Assembly: GCA_030248225.1 (NCBI GenBank)
Contig: JASANE010005121.1
Span: forward strand, 98,855 to 162,854
DNA from: Trileptium ribeirensis
Lineage: Eukaryota; Nematoda; Enoplea; Enoplida; Thoracostomopsidae
DNA length: 64,000 bases
Direction of reading: 5' to 3'
Shown here: piece by piece, positions 11,700-23,800 of the stretch
Layout: each line of letters starts with the position of its first letter
Position numbering within the stretch: position 1 is the first letter of the stretch
Made by a program: the position numbers and the translations under genes
The notes under the pieces: model-generated
What the model was told of the DNA's origin: nothing
What the model saw: only the letters and a program-made list of their open reading frames with translations
Database searches by the model: none

Positions 11700-12870
11700 C
11701 AAGGAGTAACCGAAATTCCGGTTCCGGCTAAAACCGTGTTCCGGTTGCGGTTTAGGCAAAAGGCAAAACCCATAAATATACCGGAACCGGAATTCCGGTT
11801 TTAAAATTTTGTTTGAAATTTTCATATTTTTGCTTCATTTGTGCTCCATACATATATATGTAATGTACACAATGATCAAGTTCCAATATAATCAAACAAA
11901 GGAAAAGATTAATCGAGCAAATTGCCGTGTGAAACGCAAGTAGGACACGTAATTTCAGTACGAATTTTTTATCTTGACCCTGCAACAGTTTGTTGACAAA
12001 ACAAAGCCACCTTGATGCCTGTAGCAGCTATTTTACGAATTCAGATGTCTGCGGGGTGTGTTAGAATTAAACCGGTCTAACACAGCACGGATTATTTAAA
12101 AGTACTTAGCTGTACGCTTGGCTAACACAAATTGCGTCAAGCACAAGGCAGCGCGCATGCAAACTTTGTAACGCAGTGTACACTGAAGTAAAGCAACATG
12201 TCTGCAACACAGCCAGAAACTGCGTTCTTGGCAATGAACTGCATTTATTGAAACTGTGCGAGCAATATAACAGTTTTGCTCGATTATAGCATTCTGGTCA
12301 GAAATTTATCGTAATCTAGCTGACGGACACTGGTTGTTCAACGGTAGCCTAAATAATGTCTCTGTGCACTGATCAGAAAATTATAATTTCCTTCCTATAT
12401 TTTCCTTTAGAACCAAATATATATATATATCCATCATTTCAAGTTGCCTACAAAATAAGATGTAAGAAACGTATGTGTAGTAAATGGAGGCGATTGGAGA
12501 GAGACACACATTGGTTAGTGTACGCTCCATGCAAGCTTGTTTAGTTACATATTAAATATTCAGTTTGACGCTATACGCGCAAGCTGTATAGTGGAAAGCA
12601 TTTTTTTGCTCTGGGGGTCCAAAACTAACGTATTTGATCGAAAATGAACATTATTTGCTTTTTTAGTATCTTCAAAGTTCCAGAGAGACAATAATGCCAT
12701 CGCAATATATATTAAGTTTAATGTAAAAGCTTTTTTAATACATTTTAAATCCACTGTGCCTTCATTTCTTCCTTTATCTGTATTACTATACATAAGTTTA
12801 GAAGACCAGGTTCCGGATCCGGTCTAAATGAACGGTTCCGGTTGCTGGTTCCGGTTCCTTTTATTCGCTG
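11700..12870 (+). mobile_element. hAT-type MITE, copy A
   Basis: The left end CAAGGAGTAACC and right end ATTCGCTG are decayed forms of the family ends CAGGGAGTAACCGG and CCGGTTATTCCCTG. Flanks CTTTAAAT (11692-11699) and CTATGAAT (12871-12878) match at 6 of 8 bases, which fits an old 8-bp target duplication. Subterminal zones are rich in GGAACCGGAATTCCGG-like palindromes. The interior shares long stretches with copies at 37147, 42235, 43844 and 47508. It is non-coding. Family assignment to hAT rests on the 8-bp duplication seen perfectly at 40126-40188. Confidence 0.65.
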
Positions 12871-15087
12871 CTATGAATGTATGCAATAAAAATTTTTGTT
12901 TGAACCATTTTGTAACCCATTTTTTTAAAATTCTGGTTATACCACAAGGCGTGTATCCACGTTAGCTATATATTTGTATCAAGATTAATAGCACCTGTTC
13001 TCGGAGAGATGTCAGTAAAATATTATTTTAATAAGTTTATTTCATATTTCTGATCAAATCGTGAACAGTTTACAGTATTATTAAATTATATTTAAATCAG
13101 ACTAGTGAACATCAGTATTAATTATAATGTCGCAAGCCAATATGGTTTCATGTATTGTGGTCATTATGTGTTATCGCCTCTAACAGGTTTTATGTTTGAT
13201 ATATATATAGGAGTTAACGGACACTGATTATTCTGCATGCTAGAAAACCTGTATTTAGGGAAGGAACCTAAAAATTTTTCGGTCCGGGCCGAGTAAGTCA
13301 GAAAATTTCAACTAACAAACATAAAAAATTTTTGTCCAAAAGCGCACCAAATTTACTGACACTTATTTTTAGAGGCAATTTTGAATTATTTAAATCAGAG
13401 GAATATTATCATAACACAACGAATTCCATAGAAACTCTCACTGCCAAATCTATTTCGGAAAAAATTTGTGAATTTACAGTTCTAGTCAAAAAATTTTCAA
13501 CGATGTGGGTCCTTCCACCTGTCCAGACTTGGATATAAAAGTCGGTTCTAACGCGTCCGCGGACATCACTACCTCTAATTACGTAGTGATGCAACCTGAG
13601 CAAATTTTTTGGTCCTGCCAATCCATCGACCGGTCCATGACCCACACCGTCTTAATCAAAAACCTTCACTTAACAAACATAAAATATTTTGCCCAACAGT
13701 GTACCAAGATTGCTAAGGCTTATTTTAGAGGCAGTTTTGACGCACATCACGGCTAGATAAATGTTATCGTGACACATGTTAAGGAATTTCACAGAAACTC
13801 TGAGTATCAAGTTCAATTTTGGAAATAATTTTGTGAATTTACAGTTCTGGTCAGGAAATTTTCAACGGTCTGGACCGGTTCAGAGCGGCAATTTTTAAAG
13901 GCGGTGTGGACCGGTCCGCGCACGTCACTATATTTGATAGATGTAAAACTTTTAATCACTTATCTGAACCATAAACAACGCATATTCAAATATAGATGGC
14001 ACACGAAATTCTTTCGATAAATCAGGTTCACCCACAGGCGACTATAATTCCCCTAAATCCCTTAAAGCAGTATGGTAGAGTAATTTTGGATTGTAGATGA
14101 CCACACCACCGTATTCATCGAACCGAAAAATTATTTAGAGCGTTCTAAATGCTCTGACTGCAATATATTAACAAACAACTCAAGACAGAGTATATTCTGG
14201 TAATCGGGCTTACTTCCAATGAAAACCACTGTAAAGACATAAAATGTTAACGCTGGACTCTGTCTAGATAATCAAACCATCGTATTCAGCGTATATGCCG
14301 AAAAACCTAGATTGGACTATTCTTGGTGCCTTCACGCAACACAAAAAACAACTGAGGGCAAGCTATTTTCTAGAAATTGGGCTTACCGACCATAAACCCA
14401 TTGAATACCTCTAAAGAGGCACGGAATGTTCGTGCCAGATGTTGACCCAAAAACTACTGAAAATTTCGGATAATATATAAATGAAATATTAATGCTGGAC
14501 CTTGGATAACCAAACCATCATATTTAGCATACATAACGTATAAATAGACCATGGTTGTTGCCATGGTGGTCCTATACTATATAATCAAACAAATAAGGAT
14601 AGATTACATTTTGGAGATCGAGTTTGTCGACTGTAAAACCTTTGCAACAGATGGAAACCTGCAATACAGCAGTAGAACACTATATATATAGCAAAACTGT
14701 ATTTAGTATTTAGCATGCTTGATAACCTTATTAACAATTCTGGATAGTGCCTCATGAGTAGCCTGTGTCACGGGAGATCGGTTTTGAATCACTGAACCCT
14801 GTGTGGCCAGCTTTCACAAACCAGTTTTCGGTATTATTGACCCTGAAGATGCGGTCGAAGCTCTTAGCGTTCTACAAATACTCACATCGTTATCACTATT
14901 GCTCTTGAAAAATTTATCAAAATCCTTGCACCGGAAGAGGAGTTATGAGTTTCACCAATAGAAAAAAATTATTCATGGTTTTTCCTAACTCGCTGAGTGG
15001 AAACTGCGCTCGGCTCCTAATAACAAAACTGAAGCAAAAGGGAGAAATAGCTGTGCGATAAGCTAGTAAACCAAATTTACAGAAACC
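12871..15087. repeat. intron 1 stretch with diverged tandem repeats
   Basis: 13290-13935 holds two diverged direct copies with an offset of about 364 bp. Shared landmarks are AACAAACATAAAA, TTTTAGAGGCA, GTGAATTTACAGTTCT and TTTTCAACG; both contain GGACCGGTC-like palindromes. 14250-14700 holds a second diverged repeat with an offset of about 240 bp (GCTGGAC, then AACCAAACCATC or AATCAAACCATC, at 14252 and 14494). No gene is seen; the open frames at 13332-13756 lie in the repeat and have no recognised domain. Confidence 0.45.
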
Positions 15088-15510
15088 AGAGCCCACAACG
15101 GGAACCTTAAGTTTTAAACGGAACCGGAACCTGGTCGTGTACATTATATACGTATAGTAAAAGACGAAGGAAGAAATTAAGTGTATATATACTGAGGATT
15201 TAAAATGCATTAATACAATTTTTATATTCAACTCGATGTAATGCAATGATATTATTGTCGCTTTGGTACCTTAAAGAGACTGAGTAATTTTAGAAATGAT
15301 TTATTTAGCAATCGATATGTGGTGTATCTGTTTGTGCGGTCCGTCAGCGTAACAAAAATGCATTACACTATATATTCCATCCGTAAACTGGGTCGAATTG
15401 AATGTTCTCATCCAGCATGGAGCGTAGAGTAGACAATTTCGTTCTGTATTACAGCGTTTTGTTAAGTTAAACTAAACAGGAATAATTCCCACAGTGTTAA
15501 GTTGAAAATC
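15088..15510 (-). mobile_element. hAT-type MITE, truncated copy F
   Basis: Sequence from about 15088 (AACGGGAACC, then AAACGGAACCGGAACCTGG) matches the reverse orientation of the family seen at 37147 and 42235 for about 400 bp, then stops. Only one end is recognisable, so it is truncated or interrupted. It is non-coding. Confidence 0.5.
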
Positions 15511-15748
15511 CTTACTGAAATTATATATTCGTTATAACTAGTAGCTTGTCTTATCGCCAAAATAGTTAATTCTGAGCATTGAATATGTAATTTATAGAGA
15601 CGTGCGCAGATATTTTGAGCATCGACATACTTAGTGAGACGAACACTATTAGCCATTTTGCTTGAAAATTTGAGATTATATATCCCTTATTGTACCCGTA
15701 GCAAGTACATATAGGATAAAATAGTAAACGTAATAAATTACAAAAAGT

Positions 15749-16600
15749 AACAACAGGCAAAGTATTTAGTATCTTATTTGTGTGTATATGTGTTTCTACT
15801 AACTATTTAATCAATTTATAATAAGTATCACGCTTTAGGCAAATGATGTCAAATTAACCATACAAAAAGCTCGCTAGCTAAAAAATTATGTAATTAGTAA
15901 CATCAATTAGTTACCTAGTTAGCAGCCATGATAAAATCAGAGCTTTAAAAGCCACATATTCATAATCAGTGACATCGAAAACCCTCGAGCGCAACAAATT
16001 AGCAATTTTGAAGTGATTTAAATGCATAAAATTACTTAATTAGCTAGTCAATTAATCAACTAATAAACATATACGGCCAGGTTTTATGGGTTCAGAAATT
16101 TCATATTTGTGATCAGCGACATAGAAAACCCCGGGGTGGAATTTATTTTTAATTTTTGAGCACTTGAAAATTTTCAAAAAATTAGCCAATAAATTAATAA
16201 TTACTTAGTATTTAGCTAATTAACTAACTAATTAGCTTGTTTTCAACTTCCCCTCGAATAGTAAACAAGCACCAGATTCACAAGCACCACGGCGAGATGT
16301 AGTATACGTATGCACCAAAATAATAGCTTTACACTAAATATTTATTTAAAAATGTGCAATTTTTGTTTGAAAATTTTAAAAATAGGCTATCACGCTTAAC
16401 GATTTAGGTATATAATTACTAATTAACTAATGCAAATTTTGACAAAATCTATGTCTTGCACCTGCCCGATATTGTCCTTTAACAAAAAGTTTTTTTTTAA
16501 ATCGGCGCAGTAGTTATTGAAAAGTTAAACGGACGGACAGACTGTGTCGAACTTTCTCTCACTGACGAAAACAAAAACGCTTCGTTTCTATCCGCTTAAT
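15749..16600 (+). repeat. AATTAG-rich interspersed element, copy 1
   Basis: Shares about 850 bp with 32237-33058 (same orientation) and 49968-50807 (reverse). Landmarks: CAGGCAAAGTATTT at the left, CGCTAGCTAAAAAATTA, paired CATATTC-TGATCAGCGACAT blocks, many TTAATTAG/CTAATTAG words, then a right end with CGGACGGACAGAC and GCTTCG. It has no coding capacity. No terminal inverted repeats or target duplication were resolved; the class is unknown. Confidence 0.6.
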
Positions 16601-18257
16601 AATTTCAAAAACTCTATATGGCTCTAGCGGTTGCGGAGATACCATTTCCTTATATTCTGGGTTCCATACGCCCTTTTTTACCCAACCTTGCAGTGTAAAT
16701 AACTGCAATAACGGCATATCGTTTTCAGCTACATAGAGAATTATTGTTTTAAAAAATACACCAAAACCCCCATTTACCCCGAGCGGTTGCGCAGATATTA
16801 TCGTTTTCGTGTTTAAAAACTCATTTTAACCCGAATCATGCATCCTAAAAGAATCTCGTAGCAAAGCAGTAGTAAGCCTTTATAATAGTTTAACAAAAAT
16901 ATAATGTTAAAATTGTTCTAAAAATGAACCCAATTTGACTCAGATATCTACAACGGTTGTCGGGTTACAACAAGTAACGTGATTTCTTGGAGTTCCTTGG
17001 TACCCGAGCCGTTTGACTGCTTTTTCGTAAGTAAGATGTAATAATTGGGCTTCGCACCTAAACAACGTTCACAAAAAGAAATTTCAAGCTTTCAAATGAT
17101 CTATTCCATTAGTTATATGGGTCACCCCGAAAACCCAGTAATGCACTACACTTTCTCATTTACATTTTAGAATGGTATTTGTTGACGTAAAATTTTGTGT
17201 TGTTTGGTTATATTTGAACTTGGTCACTGTGTGTATATAAAACGTATGTTTAGACCACGACTACAGCAACTAACGTGGAAAAACATTTTTTTAACCGGGA
17301 TCCGGTATACTTTTGGCTTTTCGCCGGAGCTGCAACGGTAACAAGATTCTTATCGGATACGGCACTGGAATTTCTATTATTCCTTAATAGATATATACGT
17401 AGATTGACTTCTTCGCGCTATTAAAATAATATACGTGAGATTTTAAACTGAGAGCCCTTGCCGCCACCCGCAAATAGGTAACGTACTTGACCTGTGCATA
17501 GTGGCGGATTCCTCTTTTCAGATCGCCCCACGTTCGTCCCCTTATGTTCAAATAAATTTATGATGTATTTATTTTTCTAAATGAATGCTTTATGTTTACT
17601 AAATATTTATTACTATTAACGCTAATTCATAGCCTGAAAGCAGTTGGGCAACAGTTAAAAGTATATATCTGAAAATAAGAAAATATGTTTGATATAGAAC
17701 AAGGTTTTATTCCCCTTTACGTTGAAATGGTCCAAGCATTGCTATGGGTTCCCGAGGTTCCCCGATTTTAGACGCTTTGGGCAGGCTAGAGAATACCATG
17801 ACTGATTTTTCCCAGGCAACATCTGCAAAACGCGCCACAGGTTAAGTTGGGGTTATAAAATTGTATTTTGTCATGTTTTCCATGCTTTCACAATATGTAA
17901 GTCGTTTCTTACTGAAAATATGTATTTATACAGGTAGTAATTCATTTTACTCAGGATTATGTTATATATAAATAGACGTAATATAAGTTTTGTTATATCG
18001 ATTTTTGCTAGGACCATTATCTTTGATTTCATTTCTAAATACCTCTAGGTACTTGGGGCAAGCCTGTAAGGACAGTAAAAATTTACCTGCGGCGCGACCT
18101 ATGGGGAGCCATATAATCTGGGGTGTCCTACTGCCTCTGTGGCGAAGGCTATGCGGAGAAAATGGCCAACGGCCAAAAACGAAGTCGTCAGAACATGGTC
18201 AGTTATCTTCCGACGACTTAACAACATCACAAAACTTTTGTTCATTTATTAATGTAG
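16601..18257. other. intron 1, 3' part
   Basis: No gene is seen. 16615-16760 shares AGCGGTTGCGGAGAT, CCCAACC-TGC and AGCTACATAGAGAAT with 26590-26725, so a small interspersed repeat is present in both. An A/C/T-rich unique-looking stretch leads to the exon 2 acceptor TTATTAATGTAG, ending at 18257. Confidence 0.4.
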
Positions 18258-18329
18258 GTGATATAACACACAAAGGTTTCGAGAAGAAGCGACATCAACT
18301 ACTGAAGCCGTATATTAGTTCCAAAGAAG
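18258..18329 (+). CDS. DIP2: DIP2 exon 2 (DMAP1-binding domain)
   Basis: 72 bases between acceptor AG (18256-18257) and donor GTATGT (18330), phases 1 and 1. With the G from exon 1 it encodes GDITHKGFEKKRHQLLKPY then ISSKE, matching the family motif GDIT-KGYEKKR-LL-PY in the DMAP1-binding domain at residues 26-49. A longer open frame surrounds it in the same frame, but the splice phase and family similarity restrict the coding part to these borders. The next supported exon lies 34 kb downstream. Confidence 0.92.
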
Positions 18330-21129
18330 GTATGTTTACGTATTATGGTGTGTTTTATAATTAAAACTTTTGATTAATGTACATGTACACTGTTCATATT
18401 TTAACAGTATACTTGGAATTTGGGTTCGCCATTCGCTAAGACCAATAACAACGACGCTCTACAATGTCTTTGTAAGAAGCAACGTATAAGCTATAAGAGC
18501 ATAGGTGTCGATAAGGGTACAGTTATCAGCCCCTAATGGTCGGACCCCATCTGAAGGCTCCGCACCCTTGCCCCCGCTGCGCGCCAACATCCCGCGGAAA
18601 GCTTTTGCAAAAACTTGGATAATATTCGGAAAAATTGGGGTAAAATTAACAAAAAATGTCGGGGGAGGGAGGTCTAGCGACTAACTGCTTACCTCCTACA
18701 CGAAGACCCCTCCACCCACAGTCTACCACCCCAAAGCCGACGGACCTTGAACACCTACGTATTACACCAATAATAACGTAAACTATCGTAATCTACCCTC
18801 GAGTTAGTAATGTTTTTAGTTAATGTGATAATTTTATCGACATCTTTTTTGTATAACCGCATTTTTGGTTGCTCTTAGTATCCAAAATTTTCTCCATAAA
18901 TGTATAATTTCATGTACCATTCGATCCGCATTGACTAGATTAGTCGCATGGTCATTAATCAGCTGAATTGGTTCATGGGTTAATGGCTTAGGCATAGCCA
19001 TAGCTAAACTATCGATGTGTCTTCAAATTTGGCCTGGGGGGGGTAAAGTAGAAGACCCCTTCGCAGTAGTGGTCACCGTTGTCCAAGAATTTTGCGGGTT
19101 TCGGCGTTTCGACCTTAACAAATTTTTTCATTAATAGTATTTTGTTGTATGTGCGTATTTTTGCTTCGACTTATTCTGAGTTTAAGCGGATACATGTAAT
19201 TTTAACGGATTTTGTGGCAGTGTTGGGTAACGTATTGCCTATAATACATATTGTATATTTTTAGGTGAGCGTTGCAATAGCATAAATGCATGCTGCTTTG
19301 GCTAATTTCAGGGTGGTATTTTGTAAATCTATTTTAATGCCGTTATATTCGCAAAATTCTGATAATTCAACTCAATCAGTGTATCAATGCTTTCTCAACA
19401 GAAATTTAATTGTGCATCAATTAATATTTTTAAGGAAAAAGTCAAGCAAGTCCCACAACGCGTGCACATCGTCGACAGCAGCGAAGGGTCACGCGGGACG
19501 AAAATCGATATCATTCAGGTAAATACTGGCTTTATTAATACATGAGGTACAGATTCTTACTGTTAAAAGTATTTGACATAATTAAACGTTAAAACTGCTT
19601 TACCAGTTTGAGTTATCCATGGTTTTGTTGATGCCGTAAATGAGTCCTATTGGTGCTGTTTCAGAGATAGTTTTATTAAGATCAAACATTTGTGACAGTA
19701 TTGAAATTAAAAAACCATTCGGATAAGTAGTAAATATAAATATGGCAGGGTAGTTTTTTGAGATTGATTGCAAGCGCCAACAAATGTAAGCGTCTTACTC
19801 GAGAATGCAGCAAGATGTCGAACAATGTAGTAAAATGTCGAAATGTATTGGGAGAAAATATGTATTCAATCGCATGGCGGGGTGCTTACTGAATTGCAAT
19901 CAAGATCTTAAATCAGATTGTAACCGTGTCAGTCAAGTATAATTTTATGTCCGTTATAATAGGTTACGATCTCTGTAACAGTGTACGAATAATTGTATCG
20001 CCGCAGTTGTGTTATAGACGTAGGAGGGTTGACATCTATTGGCCAACTTCCAGCGCACCACCACCGCCCGGAAAGTCTGACCTTTAAATTTTTTAGCCTG
20101 AGAAAGTTTCATTGGCCAGTGCAATTTGGTGCAAATTTCGCTAGCGTAATTTTGGAACTGATAGGTGTCCGTGGGGGTAAGGGTTAAACCTCCCTCAAGC
20201 CATGTTTACCACACTGCACCGCCTCGCGACTGGGAGAATTTTGAAGAACATTTGCATAAGTTAGAAAAAATGATGAAACTTGGCAAACATTATAGAAAAA
20301 TGTATTTACTGTATACATGCAACTTAGCCAAGTTTTGTTACATGACACTGATATACAGCTTGGGAAGTCATTGACCTCCGTAGGATTTGAATTATTGCAT
20401 ATTGCTTTTGATGGATATTTTCTTTTTTTGCGAGCAATGTTGACAAATTCTGTATTTTATTGGCTGCTTTCATGTAAATATTTTGCAGGGGCTTTAAGGG
20501 GGGGTTGACTCTCCATAGCAACCAGGGGATGCCGGATTTTGCAAAATAAATTATTTCAAAAATTAAAAAACATAAAAATTCATTGCCATTATAATTACTA
20601 CAATAACTAATAATTGGCTTTATGAATGCTGTCAACATATATCTGGTTGATAAATGTAACTGTGAGGGTTATTTTACGTACTTTTTTAGTTTAAAAATTT
20701 TTCAATGCCATTTTAGAAAAAAATATTGCCAATTTCCTTTTGTCAAATGGAGAGCGTATATATATATGTTGTCATAATTTATTCTATAAACACGTATTGC
20801 TTAAATATAATACGATTCACTTCGTCCCCCGTCATTTTAGATCAGTTCTTTAAACAACCGATTAAATTGATGTCACCAAAAACGCATGAACTATTAACGT
20901 TTAATACTAGCTAGGTGTTCAACACTGGTATTGTGTTTTTGTTCGTTTTGCCATTGCGCGATATGCGATTTCAATGTTTTGATTATATACATTTATTTTT
21001 TTAGAAGTTAAATTTTGTATGTTTTTTGGTTGTTACCGCTGAGCTGTTGATTTAATACTTAACCCTTGCTGGCGCATTAGTTCCATTGTTGTAAGACTAC
21101 GGGGTGTTTATCAGTACTACTACTGTGCC
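18330..21129. other. intron 2, 5' part
   Basis: No gene is seen. 18520-18745 is GC-rich with CCACCC-CCAAAGCC-ACGGACC and an AAATT-GGGG-AAATT core. Similar composition and order recur at about 49195-49492, suggesting a shared, poorly preserved element. The rest is AT-rich. Open frames at 19079-20914 have no recognised motif. Confidence 0.4.
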
Positions 21130-21347
21130 ATATCCTTGCCTTGTCAACAACCTTCCGAAATGTGGGGCGATGTTAATTTTCTGAGTGAAATTTTGAAGTG
21201 TGGAGTGCAAGCTTTTGTTCCATACGATACATATTTTCAGGTGCTTTTAGCTGTCGCATAAATATTTTCAACAGGTTTGAAACATCATTTTAGCATTAGA
21301 AATAGTAGCAATTAATGCAGAAATATGCCTTTAGCGACATTAATAAA
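21130..21347. repeat. diverged relative of the 4661-5015 element
   Basis: Contains GTGGGGCGATGTTAATTTTC, AAATTTTGAAGTGTGG and TTTTAGCATTAGAAATAGTA in the same order as equivalents at 4690-4855. It is a partial, decayed copy without recognisable ends. Confidence 0.4.
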
Positions 21348-21360
21348 TCATTCCACTCGC

Positions 21361-22201
21361 TCGCGAGTGGAACGAGAATTTTCAATTTTGGCTCTGGAGG
21401 GAGGGTTGAGGAGGTCCTGTCTGTGTGTGTCTGTCGCACCTAGATCTCGAAAACGGTTGGGCGGATTTTGATGCAAGATAGCTCATTCGAACCGCAATGG
21501 TCGATTTAGGTGTAGTGACGAAGCCCGATTTTTGAATTTTGTCCCGTGGGAAAAGTTATGGGGCAAAATGACGTTATTTTGGCCCATTTTTCGTGCACAC
21601 CCTCCAGTTTTTGCGACTTTTCTCAATAAGTAAACTAGGTATCCGCAAACTAATAGGCCTATTCCTTGTAGCTTTACCAGGACTTTCCAATGATATATAA
21701 CAAGTTGTTCAACTACTTCCCAATCTGGAGTCTATAAGCTTATAGTTGGTGCAATTTCATATTTGGTGAAAAGTCGTGGGAAATGCACCTAAATGTGTGT
21801 TTTTGTTGCTTTTAGTGTCGTATATGGGGTTTTCTGGGCCAACAAGCTCTTTGCGAGTGTCAAAAATATTGTGTGGCAAATATTTTTCACACTTCTGCTT
21901 TATACTTGGTATGAGAAATGAGATTTTTCTCAAGTGTCGGTTTGAATTCTTTAACGTTCTTTTCACGGTCAATTTAGGGTTTTATTGAATTATTAAATTG
22001 TTAGTTCATTGTTTTTGTACTAATTGTATGATGTTTTTGGCTATCAAAAGAGGCGGGCGTAACTATGACTCATCACTCACGGTTTATATAATGCTGCACC
22101 TTCGTACTGTGTGTAGGCTTTGTTTGTGTGTGCTTTCTACAACAGACTTCGGGTGATTGTTCTCACCACTAGAATCCTGGCTCGCAAGCGAGCTTCACTA
22201 G
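21361..22201 (+). mobile_element. Helitron-like non-autonomous element, copy 1
   Basis: The 3' end shows a short hairpin, GCTCGC-AA-GCGAGC (22179-22193 region), followed by CTAG at 22198-22201 and then a host T. A hairpin followed by CTRR and T is the Helitron 3' signature. The shared body starts near TCGCGAGTGGAACGAG (21361). A palindrome CCACTCGCTCGCGAGTGG straddles the start, so the exact 5' border is uncertain. The body is about 90% like copy 2 by eye, but about 250 bp longer. There is no helicase or Rep coding. The body includes the phrase CTCGAAAACGGTTGGGCGGA. Confidence 0.55.
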
Positions 22202-22367
22202 TTTAATAGTATTTAGGAGCCTAGACCAGATTTAGAATTAAGCGGTTGTATTATTATGTAGTATAGCTGTGCATTTGTCTTGCGTTAGAGATGCGTCTTC
22301 CAAATCTTGATGCTTTATGGCTGTGAAAAAAATTTCTAATGCTTCCATATTATTCGGTGATCAGAAT

Positions 22368-23800
22368 GTAGTGAAGATTGTGTGTTGCAGGGATGCAAGC
22401 TTTCTTCCGTGTTTGTGTGATCGGCCATAACTCGGGAACGACTTACCGATTTTCATGATCTTGAGCTCTTTCGAACCGACATAGTCGATTTACCATGTAC
22501 ATCCCCGAGCGTTTTTGATTTGGATATGGGCAGGGATATGGCGCCCCTATGGTTCCTAAACCTAACATTCGAAAAAAATTTCTGACGTCCTGGCCGGCTG
22601 AAAAGTTCCACATTGGGGTTTTCGGGCATTGGAAACGCATTCCCGGTGTTGGTTTGCTGTTCGATATGCGGTTCCATGGGTACGCGGGTATGGCGCCCCA
22701 TGTTCGGGTCAAAATAAGGGTTTTTTTACCCCATTTTGTACCTTTCACGGAAGCAAGGTTATTTTTATTTTAACTTTCTCAAGTTTTATTTCATAGTAAA
22801 ATGATAAATGCCGATGTGCATTTTTTGTTTTTCGATTAAGGCTCCGGTTCTGGGGTTATGCGGTTTGAGGTATGGCACACTCGTATTCCTTTACCCAAAT
22901 TTTCGAAAATTTGTTCTGACGTTCTGTGCTAATGAATAGTTTCACTTGGTGGTTTTTGGGTTTGGGAAACTAATTGCCGATGTTTGTTTTGCTCTGCGAA
23001 TCATAGTTGTATTGTTAAGGGAACATGGCTCCCCAATGGTTCCTCGACTCAAAATTTCTAATTAAATTCGAGTGGAACGAGAATTTTCAATTTTGGCTCT
23101 GGAGGGGGGTTGAGGAGGTCCTGTTTGTGTGTGTCTGTCGCACCTGGATCTCGATAACGGTTGGGCGGATTTTGATGCAATATAGCTCATTCGAACCGCA
23201 GTGGTCGATTTAGGCGTAGTGACTTAGGGAGCCCGATTTTTGAAGTTTTTCCCGTGGGAAAAGTTATGGTGCAAAACGACGTCATTTTGGCCCATTTTTC
23301 GGGCACCCGCTCCAGTTTTTGCGACTTTTCTCAGTAATTGAACGAGCTATCCGCAAACTAATAGGCCTATTCAATGTAGCTTTACCAGGGCTTTCCAATG
23401 ATATATAATAAGTTTTTCAACTACGTCCCAATTTGGAGTCTATAAGCTTATAGTTGGCGCCAAATTTCATATTTGGTGAAAAGTCGTGGGAAATCCACGT
23501 AAATGTGTGTTTTTGTTGCTTTTAGTGTCTTATATTGGGTTTTCTGGGCCGACAAACTCATTGCGAGTGTCCAAGACATTGTGTGGCAAATATTTTCCAC
23601 ACTTCTGCTTCGGGGGATTGTTCTCACCACTCGAATTCTGGCTCGCAAGCGAGCTTCACTAGTTTTATTGTGGTGTCCTGGGAGGCTGATAGCTTGCACT
23701 TGTGGGATTTTCGGACATGGGAAACTTATTGCCGGTTTTAGTTTTGTTCTAACTTGTGCGGTATTGTGTAATATCCACATGTAGCATATCGACGTATGCT
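22368..23800 (+). repeat. older interspersed repeat split by Helitron-like copy 2
   Basis: Segments 22368-23067 and 23663-23800 together match 50855-51560. Shared landmarks: GCATGGGAAAC-type phrases, GATCGGCCATAACTCGGGAA, TACCCAAA, and the right end TTGTGCGGTATTGTGTAAT then ATATCCACAT. The match is interrupted exactly where copy 2 sits. Its body also contains phrases like those of the Helitron-like family, so it may be a distant member. It is non-coding. Confidence 0.5.
23068..23662 (+). mobile_element. Helitron-like element, copy 2 (nested)
   Basis: Begins near TCGAGTGGAACGAGAATTTT and ends GCTCGCAAGCGAGCTTCACTAG at 23641-23662, followed by T, with the same 3' hairpin and CTAG end as copy 1. 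It lacks about 250 bp of copy 1 interior. The right flank TTTTATTGTGG matches TTTTATTATGA at the uninterrupted relative (about 51422), and the left flank CTAATT also matches. There is no long target duplication, as expected for a Helitron. The 5' border is uncertain by about 6 bases. Confidence 0.6.

Noticed and set aside
20324..20638. Minus-strand 104-residue frame starting MLTAFIKPIISY
   Set aside because: The opening looks like an RT C-terminal phrase, but nothing downstream or upstream matches a LINE, so it is not supported.
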